Shown in pieces: positions 1 through 8,237 of a stretch of 64,000 nt of DNA (its first letter is position 1; each line of letters begins with the position of its first letter). Both the position numbers and the translations under genes were made by a program. Under the pieces are notes generated by a model. It was not told the origin of the DNA. It did no database searches and saw only the letters and a list, made by a program, of their open reading frames with translations. This stretch comes from Eubacteriaceae bacterium CHKCI004 (GTDB lineage Bacteria; Bacillota; Clostridia; Lachnospirales; Lachnospiraceae): assembly GCA_900016875.1 (NCBI GenBank), contig FCNR01000028.1, positions 91,748-155,747 of the forward strand, read 5' to 3'.

Positions 1-98
1 AGGAGAAGACAGGAATCACAACTATGACGGCCGACGATCCTATGACCGCGGTTGCCATCGGTACAGGACAGTTTATCGAGTATCTTGGCGGAAGATAA
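1..98 (+). CDS. mreB: MreB/Mbl rod-shape protein, C-terminal fragment
   Basis: This is the last ~31 codons of a gene that enters from the left edge, read in the frame starting at base 3 and ending in TAA at 96-98. The residues read TADDPMTAVAIGTGQF followed by IEYL, which is the conserved C-terminal signature of bacterial actin homologues of the MreB/Mbl family. These assemble as membrane-associated filaments that direct lateral wall synthesis. Only the tail is visible, so MreB and its paralogue Mbl cannot be separated. recD2 follows 74 bases downstream. Confidence 0.8.
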   Translation, partial: EKTGITTMTADDPMTAVAIGTGQFIEYLGGR

Positions 99-172
99 GG
101 AAGGTAAGTTTGGAAGTAAACTTCCAAATCTACCATTATTAACGCAGCAAGTGCGTCAGGAAAGAGGAAAAG

Positions 173-2386
173 ATGGCACATCTGGAAGGTTATGTAAGCC
201 ATATTCGATTTCATAATGAAGAAAACGGATATACCGTTTTGGAACTGGAAACGACCCACGGGGATGAGATCCTCGTGGGAACTTTTCATTATATCAATGA
301 AGGAGAGTATCTCTCTGTGGAGGCGGAATTTACAGAACATCCGGCCCATGGCCCCCAGTATCAGGTGATTTCTTATCAGGTGAAAGAGCCGGAAGATAAG
401 GAGGCCATGGAGAGGTATCTTGGCTCCGGGGCTGTCCGGGGTATCGGTCCGGCGCTTGCTGCCCGGATTGTGAAGAAGTTCAAGGGGGATACTTTCCGTA
501 TCATGGAAGAAGAGCCGGAACGTCTGGCAGAGGTGAAGGGCATCTCCATCCACAAGGCGATGAACTTTGCCGTGCAGTTTCAGGAGAAGCAGGAAATGCG
601 TCATGCCATGATGTTTTTATCTGAGTATGGGATCGCCAATCATCTGGCGGTCCGTATTTTTGAGGAATATGGCGATAAAATGTATGATATTCTGCGGACG
701 AATCCTTACAGACTGGCGGAGGATATTCACGGCATAGGATTTCGTATCGCGGATAATATCGCCGCAAAGGCGGGAATCGCGCCGGATTCGGAACATCGGA
801 TCTGCGCGGCCATTCTGTACACGCTCCAGCAGAGTGTAGGAGCCGGTCACGTGTATCTGCCAAGAGAGATTCTTTGCCGCAATACCGGGCAAATGCTCGG
901 TATGCCCCCGGAATATATCGGGGATCATCTGATGAATCTGGTGATGGATAAAAAGCTGATGATTCGCGTTGCGGGTGAGGAGGAACACGTTTATTTAAGC
1001 ACCTACTATTTTATGGAGAGGAATGCTGCCTCCATGCTTCTGAATCTTGATCTGAAGTTTCCGGCAGATGAAGAAACACTTGCCGGTCGTATCTCCTCAT
1101 TGCAGGAAGAGACTGGCATAGAGCTTGACGAGCTGCAAAAGTCCGCCGTGCGGCAGGCGCTGACGGAAGGAGTTCTCGTGGTCACGGGCGGGCCCGGCAC
1201 GGGAAAGACTACGACCATCAATCTGATGATCCGCTGTTTTGAGGCGGAAGATATGGATATCGTTCTGGCGGCTCCCACGGGCAGAGCGGCGAAGCGTATG
1301 ACGGAGGCAACAGGCTACGAGGCAAAGACCATTCACCGTCTGCTGGAATTGAACGGAGGAATTGAGGATGGCGATACCTGGCGCTTTGAGAAGAATGAGG
1401 AGAACCCTATAGAGGCTGATGTGATCATTTTGGATGAGATGTCTATGGTGGACATTTCCCTGATGTATTCCTTCCTGAAGGCCGTACTGCCAGGTACCCG
1501 GCTGATTCTGGTGGGAGACTCCAATCAGCTGCCGAGCGTGGGCGCAGGAAATGTACTGAAAGACATCATTGAATCGGAAGTGTTTCCTGTGGTGCGGCTC
1601 ACGAAGATCTATCGGCAGGAGGCTACCAGCCGGATCGTGTTAAATGCCCACAAGATCAACGAGGGAGAGCAGATCGTCCTTGATAACCGGAACCGGGATT
1701 TCTTTTTCTTTGAGAAGAAGGATATCCGTTCCGTGACGGCAGGAGTCATTTATCTTGTGAAGGACCGCCTGCCGGAATATATCGGCGTGAATCCCTTTGA
1801 GATACAGGTGCTGACGCCCATGCGCAAAGGCGAACTGGGCGTGGAACACATGAATCAGGTACTCCAGTATTATCTGAATCCCGCCTCGCCCGATAAAGAA
1901 GAGCGGGAAGTGCACACCGGAGTTTTCCGGGAGGGAGACAAGGTGATGCAGATAAAGAATAACTATAAGATCGAGTGGAAGGTCGTCAATAAAAAAGGAT
2001 TTTCCCTGGAAGAAGGACTGGGCGTTTTTAACGGAGACATGGGTGTCATTCGCAAGATTAATACATTTACGGAAAAAGTGACCGTAGTCTTTGATGAGAA
2101 CCGCCAGGTGGAGTACCCGTTCTCCAATCTGGATGAACTGGAGCTGGCTTACGCCATCACCATACATAAGTCCCAGGGCAGCGAGTACCCGGCAGTGGTG
2201 CTGCCGCTCTTAAGCGGCCCGTCCATTTTGTGCAACAGGAATCTGCTCTACACGGCGGTGACCAGAGCGCAGCGGTGTGTGGCCATCATCGGCCGCCAGA
2301 CTATGGTGGAGCAGATGATCCGCAACGAGTCGGAGCAGAAGAGATATACAGGGCTTAGAGACTGTCTGATGGAGGGCAGCGTGTAA
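173..2386 (+). CDS. recD2: ATP-dependent RecD2-type DNA helicase
   Basis: The 737-aa protein is a superfamily 1B 5'-3' DNA helicase of the RecD2 (RecD-like without RecBC) class, which acts in DNA repair and replication-fork maintenance. The N-terminal ~300 residues hold the OB-like and helix-hairpin-helix regions typical of RecD2 (GSGAVRGIGPALAARI near residue 85). The Walker A motif GGPGTGKTT lies near residue 340 and the Walker B/motif II DEMSMVD near 420. The C-terminal motif with THKSQGSEYP lies near 660. The length matches the family (~740 aa). The start has a weak upstream AGGAAAAG. It converges with comF on the other strand with only 10 bases between the stop codons. Confidence 0.95.
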   Translation: MAHLEGYVSHIRFHNEENGYTVLELETTHGDEILVGTFHYINEGEYLSVEAEFTEHPAHGPQYQVISYQVKEPEDKEAMERYLGSGAVRGIGPALAARIVKKFKGDTFRIMEEEPERLAEVKGISIHKAMNFAVQFQEKQEMRHAMMFLSEYGIANHLAVRIFEEYGDKMYDILRTNPYRLAEDIHGIGFRIADNIAAKAGIAPDSEHRICAAILYTLQQSVGAGHVYLPREILCRNTGQMLGMPPEYIGDHLMNLVMDKKLMIRVAGEEEHVYLSTYYFMERNAASMLLNLDLKFPADEETLAGRISSLQEETGIELDELQKSAVRQALTEGVLVVTGGPGTGKTTTINLMIRCFEAEDMDIVLAAPTGRAAKRMTEATGYEAKTIHRLLELNGGIEDGDTWRFEKNEENPIEADVIILDEMSMVDISLMYSFLKAVLPGTRLILVGDSNQLPSVGAGNVLKDIIESEVFPVVRLTKIYRQEATSRIVLNAHKINEGEQIVLDNRNRDFFFFEKKDIRSVTAGVIYLVKDRLPEYIGVNPFEIQVLTPMRKGELGVEHMNQVLQYYLNPASPDKEEREVHTGVFREGDKVMQIKNNYKIEWKVVNKKGFSLEEGLGVFNGDMGVIRKINTFTEKVTVVFDENRQVEYPFSNLDELELAYAITIHKSQGSEYPAVVLPLLSGPSILCNRNLLYTAVTRAQRCVAIIGRQTMVEQMIRNESEQKRYTGLRDCLMEGSV

Positions 2387-2396
2387 AAAACTGGTT

Positions 2397-3317
2397 TTAA
2401 TCTCTGGAGACGCCGATACATACGGAGTAAATATATACATTTTTCACTCCAGCGGCGTGGAGGATGCGGGTGCAGATTTCCATGGTGGCTCCCGTGGTGT
2501 AGATATCGTCAATTAAGAGAACAGTGTTGATGCCTGTAATTTCCTTCCGGCAGGCGGGATTGATCATGAATGCGTCCTGCAGGTTGTTGAGACGCGCCTG
2601 AGGGCGGAGGGCTTTTTGGGGCGGCGTGTCAACGGTGCGCAGCAACAGGTGACTCAGGCATGGAATATGCAGCAGGACGGACAGATCCCGGGCCAGAAGT
2701 TCCGCCTGATTATAACCCCGCAGACGGCGTTTGTGGCTGTGGATGGGAACGGGAACCAGTACGTCCGGTTTCCGTCGGAGAATATCTGCTGCATGGCGAG
2801 AAAAGATTTCGCGGGCAAAGAACTGGGAGAGAACGCGGCGATTCTTGTACTTGAAGGCCGTCATGGCGGGACGTGTCTTTTCGTTATACAAAAAAAGCGC
2901 CAGGCCGGAACGAAAGCTTTTGGGAAATATGCGGCAGTCGTAGCAATATTCCTGCTCTCTAGAAGAGACCGGTTTGCCGCAGGACAGGCAGGTCGGTTCC
3001 TGCACATAGGGAAGCTGTGGAGCGCACTTGCTGCATACATAGTCCCCGTAAGGAAGCAGAACGCCGCAGACAGGACAGTTCCTTGGATAAAGGATGGGAA
3101 GAACACGGTCATAAAAGAGGAAGCGCAGCAGATTACGGGAGGGCAGACGGACCGGAATGACAGAAGAAGGCGCATCTGCCCGGCTGTTTGTATGATTTTT
3201 ATGACAGGATTTACAATAAATATAACGGAAAAACCGGAAATGCAGACGGTGCATTCCCGGTTTTTTCTTTTGTACAGATTTTTTTAATATATTAAGTTTC
3301 TCTAATATATCAAACAT
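2397..3317 (-). CDS. comF: ComF family phosphoribosyltransferase-like protein
   Basis: ComF proteins are linked to natural transformation and DNA processing. This one has the N-terminal zinc ribbon (CPVCG, CSKC, CLSCG and CYDC pairs around residues 50-95) and the C-terminal type I phosphoribosyltransferase loop LLIDDIYTTGATM near residue 275. I start it at the ATG at 3315-3317, one base after the dut stop, because a longer reading frame would run into dut and because a GGAAAGG motif sits just upstream. It is the last gene of the nrdD-nrdG-dut-comF minus-strand cluster. At ~306 aa it is longer than the usual ~230 aa because of a basic N-terminal extension of ~40 residues before the zinc ribbon. 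Confidence 0.88.
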   Translation of the reverse strand: MFDILEKLNILKKSVQKKKPGMHRLHFRFFRYIYCKSCHKNHTNSRADAPSSVIPVRLPSRNLLRFLFYDRVLPILYPRNCPVCGVLLPYGDYVCSKCAPQLPYVQEPTCLSCGKPVSSREQEYCYDCRIFPKSFRSGLALFLYNEKTRPAMTAFKYKNRRVLSQFFAREIFSRHAADILRRKPDVLVPVPIHSHKRRLRGYNQAELLARDLSVLLHIPCLSHLLLRTVDTPPQKALRPQARLNNLQDAFMINPACRKEITGINTVLLIDDIYTTGATMEICTRILHAAGVKNVYIYSVCIGVSRD

Positions 3318-3318
3318 A

Positions 3319-3753
3319 TTACGCCTTTCCTGTACTGCCAAAACCGCCCCGGTCCGTGTGGTGAAGCGTGTCTGTCTCCTCAAAATGGATGACAGGCTGG
3401 TGCTTCATGATACGGAACTGACAGATGCGGTCATTGACGTGAATCTCGGTGTCACGCACGGCGAGAACCGGCATGTACCACTGGTCATTGTCGCCGCAGT
3501 AGGATTCGTCGATGACACCCATGTGATTGGTCTGGATGACGCCAAAATTCTTGAATGTGGAACTTCGGGGCACCACATGGGCCTCATAACCCGCCGGAAG
3601 CTCCATGGCGACGCCTAAAGGAATGAGAGCAAACTCTCCTTTCTTCAATGAGACGTCTGCGGCGGCCCGCAGGTCGATCCAGTCCGACTTGTTTTCTATG
3701 TAGGTTAATTTCTCAATCTCATCAGAGAAATACTTGATTCGTATAGTTTCCAT
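3319..3753 (-). CDS. dut: dUTP diphosphatase (trimeric dUTPase fold)
   Basis: This enzyme hydrolyses dUTP to dUMP, keeping uracil out of DNA and feeding dTMP synthesis. All five trimeric dUTPase motifs can be read in its 144 aa: DLRAA (motif 1, near residue 27), PRSST (motif 2, near 62), [10 protein letters not shown] (motif 3, near 78), RICQFRIM (motif 4, near 108) and the P-loop-like GGFGSTG at the C-terminus (motif 5). The start has an AAGGAGA site. It lies 54 bases downstream of nrdG and one base before comF, so it is probably in the same dNTP-supply operon as the anaerobic ribonucleotide reductase. Confidence 0.93.
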   Translation of the reverse strand: METIRIKYFSDEIEKLTYIENKSDWIDLRAAADVSLKKGEFALIPLGVAMELPAGYEAHVVPRSSTFKNFGVIQTNHMGVIDESYCGDNDQWYMPVLAVRDTEIHVNDRICQFRIMKHQPVIHFEETDTLHHTDRGGFGSTGKA

Positions 3754-3807
3754 AAATGTATCTCCTTGTAACCGGAAAATGGCTGGGCTGGCGCAGGATG
3801 ATGCAGA

Positions 3808-4299
3808 TCACAGCGGGGCGTCTGCCGGCTGATCCAGGGTGATAAGCCTCTGGTTGCTGCTTCCGCGGAATTCCAGCGTCAGGTCGCGCAGTTCTTCGAC
3901 ATAAGGACCGTCCACCAGCACATTGGTCACAGACAAAAGATTGCCAATAGCAGGGTCTGTCTTGGCCATCTCCAGCAAATCTTCATAGACATAACCTGTG
4001 TAAGTCATAACATGACCGCCGGTGGCGCGTACCATGCGTCCCAGGGCTGCCAGAGGTTCCGGCTGGCAGAAAGGTTCTCCGCCGGAAAAAGTGATGCCGG
4101 AAAGGAGAGGATTCTTTCTGTATTCTCTAAAAATATAGTCTATTGTTTCCACATAGCCGTCAGTAAAAGAGTGAGTCTGGGGATTGTGACAGCCTTTGCA
4201 GTGATGCGGGCATCCCTGCACAAAAACGACATAACGGAGTCCCGGTCCGTCCACGATGGACTCTTCCACCAGACCGCTTAAGCGTAACTCAAAGGCCAT
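3808..4299 (-). CDS. nrdG: anaerobic ribonucleotide reductase activating protein (radical SAM)
   Basis: NrdG is the radical-SAM activase that abstracts a hydrogen from the glycyl-radical site of NrdD. The 163-aa protein has the CxxxCxxC 4Fe-4S cluster motif (CPHHCKGC near residue 30) and the SAM-binding TFSGGEPF segment near residue 68, with the length typical of NrdG. Its ATG lies inside the last codons of the small glycyl-radical ORF, an 11-base overlap. This suggests translational coupling between the activase and its radical-carrying substrate domain. Confidence 0.95.
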   Translation of the reverse strand: MAFELRLSGLVEESIVDGPGLRYVVFVQGCPHHCKGCHNPQTHSFTDGYVETIDYIFREYRKNPLLSGITFSGGEPFCQPEPLAALGRMVRATGGHVMTYTGYVYEDLLEMAKTDPAIGNLLSVTNVLVDGPYVEELRDLTLEFRGSSNQRLITLDQPADAPL

Positions 4300-4444
4300 G
4301 TTTTACACGGTCTCTTTCTTCGGCTTTTTTGGCGTTATTAAAACGATCCATAGTACCCACCAGATATCCGGTGATTCTTCTGATGCGGTCAAAGTCGACA
4401 TTTTTTCCGATTGCAGTGGTTTCTGCTGTTTTATTATTCAACAT
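4289..4444 (-). CDS. 51-aa detached glycyl-radical tail of anaerobic ribonucleotide reductase
   Basis: The small protein contains RRITGYLVGT followed by DRFNNAKKAEERDRVKHG. This corresponds to the extreme C-terminus of full-length class III NrdD proteins (RRVCGYLG followed by a basic RVKH tail in E. coli), where the glycine of the GY pair carries the catalytic radical. Here it is not joined to NrdD. The large gene ends at a TAG, 14 bases are untranslated, and this ORF has its own AAAGGAG site six bases before its ATG. It overlaps nrdG by 11 bases. The match to the E. coli tail is from memory of that family; the split itself is seen directly. It could act like a replaceable radical domain, as GrcA/YfiD does for pyruvate formate-lyase. 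Confidence 0.8.
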   Translation of the reverse strand: MLNNKTAETTAIGKNVDFDRIRRITGYLVGTMDRFNNAKKAEERDRVKHGL

Positions 4445-4458
4445 AAAAATGCTCCTTT

Positions 4459-6717
4459 CTATCTTTTGATGGGCGGGACGTCCGGATACTTCTTCTGAAG
4501 TTCCAGAAGCTTCTCGATGGAGATGGATTCTCCGGCCCGCCTTCCACAACGTGGACAGACGTCGTTAATGACTCCAGTATACCCGCAAACCGGGTCGCGG
4601 TCAACCGGGTGATTGATAGAACCGTAACCGACGCCCTGTTCTTTCATGTACCGGATAATGGATTCGAAGGCAGGAAGGTTACGGCTGGTATCGCCGTCAA
4701 GCTCCACATAGCTGATGTGACCGGCGTTGGTCAGCGCATGATATGGCGCTTCCAGCTCAATCTTCCGGTATGCCTTGATCGGATAATATACCGGTACGTG
4801 GAAAGAATTGGTGTAATACTCTCTGTCAGTGATGCCCGGCAGTTCTCCGTATTTTTTGCGGTCCATTTTTACAAAACGTCCGCTCAGCCCCTCGGCAGGG
4901 GTGGCAAGCAAGGTGAAATTAAGACCTGTCTTCTGGGACTCAGCGTCCAGTTTATGACGCATGTGGCTGATGATGGCGAGCCCCAGTTTCTGTGCTTCTT
5001 CACTCTCGCCGTGATGTTTGCCGATGAGCGCCTTTAATGTCTCTGCAAGGCCGATAAAACCGACGCTCAGTGTTCCGTGCTTCAGTACCTCGCCTATGGT
5101 GTCGTCAATGGACAGGTGCTCGGAATCAATCCAGATGCCCTGGGCCATCAGGAAAGGATAGTTGCGTACCTTTCTGGCCGCCTGAATCTTAAATCGATGC
5201 AGCAGCTGACGGATAACAAGATCCATCATATCATCAAGTTTCTGATAAAAAACTTCGAGATCGCCGTGGGCTTCAATTCCCAGCCGGGGCAGGTTGATGG
5301 AAGTAAAACTTAAGTTACCCCGCCCGAAAGTAACCTGTCTGTCCGGGTCATGGACGTTGCCGAGAACCCTGGTCCGGCAGCCCATGTAAGCGACTTCTGT
5401 ATTAGGATCGCCTTCTTTGTAATAAGACAGGTTGAATGGCGCGTCAATGAAACTGAAGTTCGGAAACAGGCGTTTGGCTGAAGTTTTGATGGCCAGCTGG
5501 AACAGATCGTAATTCGGGTCGCCCGGATTATAATTGACGCCTTCTTTTACTTTGAAGATCTGTACCGGGAAAATAGGGGTTTCTCCTGCTCCCAGACCAT
5601 CTATGGTAGACTCCAGCAGGTTTCGGATGACCATGCGGCCTTCCGGCGAGGTGTCCGTCCCATAATTAATGGAAGAAAACGGAACCTGTGCTCCGGCTCT
5701 GGAATGCATGGTGTTCAGGTTGTGGATGAGCGACTGCATGGCCTGACGGGTCTGCTCTTCCGTATACTGCATGGCCTGTTCCATGCAGAAGCTATGCATT
5801 TCATCCAGATTTTCCTTGAGGCTGTCCTCCAGAGGAAGCTGGCGGAAGGCATCAAGGTAAGTCTGTTCCTGTCCCATCTTCAGAGGAAAGGTCACTGCAT
5901 TTCTTAACACCTTTTCCAGGGTCTCAGCCTTCTGCCTGTCATAGCGCAGCCGAACCTCCACGAAGGAGCGCAAAGCCTTGAAATATTCTTTCGTGTAGGT
6001 CTTGGATACGCCTTCTGCCATGGCGTAGTCAAAGTTCGGGAGACTCTGGCCGCCGTGCATCTCGTTCTGGTTGGCCTGAATGACGATACAGGCCAGCGCC
6101 GCATAAGTAATGATGGACTGGGGTTCACGCACATAACCGTGTCCGGTGGAAAATCCGCTCTTGAACAGGCGGATCAGATCGATCTGGCAGCAGGTCTCCG
6201 TCAGCATATAAAAATCCATATCATGGATATGGATGTCTCCGTTGGTGTGGGCCGCTCCGATATCTTTCGGCAGCACGTAGTTGGTGATGAAATACTTGGA
6301 ACCTTCCGAACCGTACCGGAGCATGGTCCCCATGGCAGTGTCGCCGTCGATGTTGGCGTTCTCCCGCTTAATATTCTCCGATTTGGCGCTGGAGTAGGTC
6401 AGACGCTCATAAATATTCATCAGGTCGAACTCGGTGCTGCGGATCTTGGCATGTTCCGCCCGGTACAAAATATAAGCCTTGGCGGTGGATGCGAAATCGT
6501 AGCGGATCAGCATGGCCTCCACAATATCCTGTATCTGCTCAACGGTGGGAACCTCCACATCTTCCACGGCATCGCAGACCTTCTGTGTCAGATAAGAAAG
6601 ATCCGCGGGAGTCAGATGATCCTCGGAGGCAGTGCTGGCGCGATGGATCGCATTCAAGATCTTGATGGAATCAAAAGGAACCAGGTCGCCGTTGCGCTTT
6701 TGAATCTGTTTTCCCAT
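4459..6717 (-). CDS. nrdD: anaerobic (class III) ribonucleoside-triphosphate reductase, large part
   Basis: This oxygen-sensitive enzyme reduces NTPs to dNTPs. Translation from the ATG at 6715-6717 (AAAGGAG upstream) gives 752 aa. An N-terminal ATP-cone (KRNGDLVPFDSIKI) is the allosteric site, followed by the ten-stranded barrel core with the MHGGQSLPNFDYAM segment and a C-terminal cysteine cluster (VCGYTG, then CPRCG) that matches the structural zinc site. Only three of the usual four cysteines are evident. The radical-bearing tail expected after the zinc site is absent and is encoded by the next small ORF. Two NrdR boxes and a promoter precede it. Confidence 0.93.
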   Translation of the reverse strand: MGKQIQKRNGDLVPFDSIKILNAIHRASTASEDHLTPADLSYLTQKVCDAVEDVEVPTVEQIQDIVEAMLIRYDFASTAKAYILYRAEHAKIRSTEFDLMNIYERLTYSSAKSENIKRENANIDGDTAMGTMLRYGSEGSKYFITNYVLPKDIGAAHTNGDIHIHDMDFYMLTETCCQIDLIRLFKSGFSTGHGYVREPQSIITYAALACIVIQANQNEMHGGQSLPNFDYAMAEGVSKTYTKEYFKALRSFVEVRLRYDRQKAETLEKVLRNAVTFPLKMGQEQTYLDAFRQLPLEDSLKENLDEMHSFCMEQAMQYTEEQTRQAMQSLIHNLNTMHSRAGAQVPFSSINYGTDTSPEGRMVIRNLLESTIDGLGAGETPIFPVQIFKVKEGVNYNPGDPNYDLFQLAIKTSAKRLFPNFSFIDAPFNLSYYKEGDPNTEVAYMGCRTRVLGNVHDPDRQVTFGRGNLSFTSINLPRLGIEAHGDLEVFYQKLDDMMDLVIRQLLHRFKIQAARKVRNYPFLMAQGIWIDSEHLSIDDTIGEVLKHGTLSVGFIGLAETLKALIGKHHGESEEAQKLGLAIISHMRHKLDAESQKTGLNFTLLATPAEGLSGRFVKMDRKKYGELPGITDREYYTNSFHVPVYYPIKAYRKIELEAPYHALTNAGHISYVELDGDTSRNLPAFESIIRYMKEQGVGYGSINHPVDRDPVCGYTGVINDVCPRCGRRAGESISIEKLLELQKKYPDVPPIKR

Positions 6718-6755
6718 AATATAGTAAAACTCCTTTAATATGTCATATAGACGAA

Positions 6756-6802
6756 ACACAATATATAGTAATTGCGATGAAAACAAACACTATATAGTGA
6801 GT
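6756..6802 (-). promoter_or_regulatory. tandem NrdR boxes upstream of nrdD
   Basis: Two 16-bp sites, 6756-6771 and 6787-6802, each match about 14 of 16 positions of the NrdR consensus acaCwAtATaTwGtgt. Their start-to-start spacing is 31 bp, about three helical turns, which is the arrangement known for NrdR operators. They lie just downstream of the nrdD promoter, so binding should block transcription. NrdR is the ATP/dATP-sensing repressor of ribonucleotide reductase genes; its gene is not in this window. Confidence 0.85.
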
Positions 6803-6813
6803 TGCGTACCACA

Positions 6814-6842
6814 ATAGTATCACCGGACGAGGGTTTCGTCAA
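6814..6842 (-). promoter_or_regulatory. sigma-A type promoter of nrdD
   Basis: On the minus strand a -35 TTGACG (6837-6842) and a -10 TACTAT (6814-6819) are separated by exactly 17 bp. The predicted start near 6807 places the NrdR boxes immediately downstream, supporting repression by promoter blockage. Confidence 0.7.
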
Positions 6843-6868
6843 CGGAAAATAGTTGTTGCATTTTCCGT
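6842..6868. repeat. perfect 9-bp inverted repeat overlapping the nrdD -35 edge
   Basis: ACGGAAAAT (6842-6850) and ATTTTCCGT (6860-6868) form a perfect inverted repeat with a 9-bp spacer. It abuts the -35 box of the nrdD promoter, so it is a candidate operator for an unidentified regulator. No T-run follows on either strand in a terminator-like position relative to a gene end. Confidence 0.5.
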
Positions 6869-6952
6869 AAAAAAGGGTAAGATATTATCAGACAATAAAA
6901 AACAGTTCTGACAATTGGCTGATTTGTTTATAAAGGGGGATATCCTGGAAAG

Positions 6953-7083
6953 TTATCCACATTTTCGGTAGAAGTGTGGAAAAGTCAAATGGACGAGGAA
7001 AACAGAGACTTATCAACAATAAAATAAAAAGTTATCCACATTATCCACAAAATCCACAGGTGATTGTGGATAATTTATGCACA
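6953..7083. promoter_or_regulatory. DnaA-box cluster
   Basis: Four perfect TTATCCACA boxes are present: 6953-6961, 7032-7040 and 7041-7049 on +, and 7065-7073 on -. One-mismatch sites lie at 6975-6983 (-), 7010-7018 (+) and 7075-7083 (+), with a weaker one at 7050-7058. An AT-rich tract lies at about 7104-7128. This density resembles a DnaA titration or regulatory cluster. It sits in the ~590-base gap between nrdD and rpmG, which also holds both promoters and the NrdR sites. Confidence 0.75.
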
Positions 7084-7197
7084 ACAAAAATAGACGGCTG
7101 TACATTTTATATATTTTTATAAAAAAGGAGAAATTTGAACGGCGGGAAGCAGGAGATGGAATATCATGCAGAATATAATCCCGCTGTAAAAAAGGGA

Positions 7198-7226
7198 TTG
7201 ACTCCGGACGTACGGTATGGTATATT
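7198..7226 (+). promoter_or_regulatory. promoter of rpmG-secE-nusG-rplK-rplA
   Basis: TTGACT (7198-7203) and TATATT (7221-7226) are separated by 17 bp, about 78 bases before the rpmG start codon. No other strong promoter was seen before rplK. Confidence 0.75.
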
Positions 7227-7303
7227 AAGCTGGCGATGGAATAGGTCTTTTTTTTATGCCTAAAAAAGACAAATGCATAATTAAAAAATTGGAGGTGGAA
7301 GTT

Positions 7304-7453
7304 GTGCGCGTGAAGATTACATTGGCATGTACAGAGTGCAAGCAGCGTAACTACAATACTACGAAGGAGAAAAAGAATCATCCGGAAAGACTGGAAACCA
7401 GCAAGTATTGCAGATTCTGCAGGAAGCATACTGTTCATAAGGAAACAAAATAG
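7304..7453 (+). CDS. rpmG: 50S ribosomal protein L33
   Basis: A 49-aa L33 protein with the zinc-binding cysteine pairs (ACTEC near residue 9 and YCRFC near 36) seen in C+ type L33. The start is the GTG at 7304, set by the GGAGGTGGAA ribosome binding site at 7291-7300; upstream in-frame ATGs would place that site inside the protein. It is the first gene of the rpmG-secE-nusG-rplK-rplA order common in Firmicutes. Confidence 0.95.
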   Translation: MRVKITLACTECKQRNYNTTKEKKNHPERLETSKYCRFCRKHTVHKETK

Positions 7454-7479
7454 TTGAACCGTTTATAAGGAGTGATGAC

Positions 7480-7677
7480 ATGAGCGATGAAAAAAAGAAA
7501 ACAGGAATCCGTGGTTGGTTCCGTGGTCTTCAGTCCGAGTTTAAAAAGATCACCTGGCCGGATAAGGACAGGCTGGTACGAGAAACAGCGACTGTCGCAG
7601 TGGTATCTGTAATCCTTGGTATCATCATTGCTACCCTGGATATGGTTCTTCAGTATGGAATTAATTTTCTTGTCTAG
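7480..7677 (+). CDS. secE: preprotein translocase subunit SecE
   Basis: This 65-aa single-span SecE stabilises SecY in the Sec translocon. The signature amphipathic stretch EFKKITWPDKD (residues ~21-31) precedes one membrane helix (residues ~38-62). The length is typical for Gram-positive SecE. It sits between rpmG and nusG, the conserved order, and has an AAGGAGTG site upstream. Confidence 0.96.
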   Translation: MSDEKKKTGIRGWFRGLQSEFKKITWPDKDRLVRETATVAVVSVILGIIIATLDMVLQYGINFLV

Positions 7678-7698
7678 CAAAAGGGTAAAGGTGAATAT

Positions 7699-8220
7699 AT
7701 GTCAGAATTGAACTGGTATGTGGTCCATACCTACTCAGGCTATGAAAATAAAGTAAAAGCGAATATTGAAAAGACAATTGAAAACAGAAAGCTGCAGGAT
7801 CAGATATTCGAAGTCAGAGTTCCCCTTCAGGAAGTTGTAGAGATGAAGGGCGGAGTTAAGAAAAATGTTTCCAAAAAGATGTTTCCCGGATACGTTCTTG
7901 TAAACATGGTTATGAATGACGACACATGGTACGTCATCCGCAACACAAGAGGCGTTACAGGTTTCGTAGGCCCGGGATCTGAGCCTATCCCTCTGACGAT
8001 GGCTGAGATGAGAAATCTGGGCATCGCTGAGACGGAAGAAGAGGTTGAGATCGATGTGGAAGTCGGCGATCTGATCGAAGTGGTATCCGGCGCATGGGAA
8101 GGTCGTGTGAGCCAGGTTAAAGATATTAACATGGGCAAGCAGACCGTGACCATCGAGGTGGATATGTTCGGTCGGGAGACTTCTGTAGAGATTGGATTTT
8201 TAGACGTAAAGAAATTATAA
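7699..8220 (+). CDS. nusG: transcription termination/antitermination factor NusG
   Basis: This 173-aa protein has the NusG N-terminal domain, beginning NWYVVHTYSGYENKVK, and a C-terminal KOW domain around residues 120-170 (GDLIEVVSGAWEGRVSQVKD). NusG binds RNA polymerase and couples elongation to Rho, ribosomes or pausing. It lies 22 bases after secE and precedes the L11/L1 genes. Confidence 0.96.
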   Translation: MSELNWYVVHTYSGYENKVKANIEKTIENRKLQDQIFEVRVPLQEVVEMKGGVKKNVSKKMFPGYVLVNMVMNDDTWYVIRNTRGVTGFVGPGSEPIPLTMAEMRNLGIAETEEEVEIDVEVGDLIEVVSGAWEGRVSQVKDINMGKQTVTIEVDMFGRETSVEIGFLDVKKL

Positions 8221-8237
8221 GATGTCTGAACAGGACA

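Noticed and set aside
2616..3287. 223-aa + strand reading frame opposite comF
   Set aside because: It lies entirely antisense to comF, has no recognisable domain, and the comF frame shows zinc and PRT motifs.
4540..4620. VCGYTG near the end of the large NrdD as the glycyl-radical site
   Set aside because: It aligns better with the zinc-site CGY element followed by CPxCG; the radical motif with basic RVKH tail is in the next ORF.
6055..6738. 227-aa + strand frame opposite nrdD
   Set aside because: Antisense shadow of a strongly conserved gene with no ribosome binding site or domain.
6953..7083. Reading the DnaA-box cluster as the chromosomal origin
   Set aside because: No dnaA, dnaN or other origin-marker genes are adjacent; a regulatory or titration cluster is the more cautious reading.
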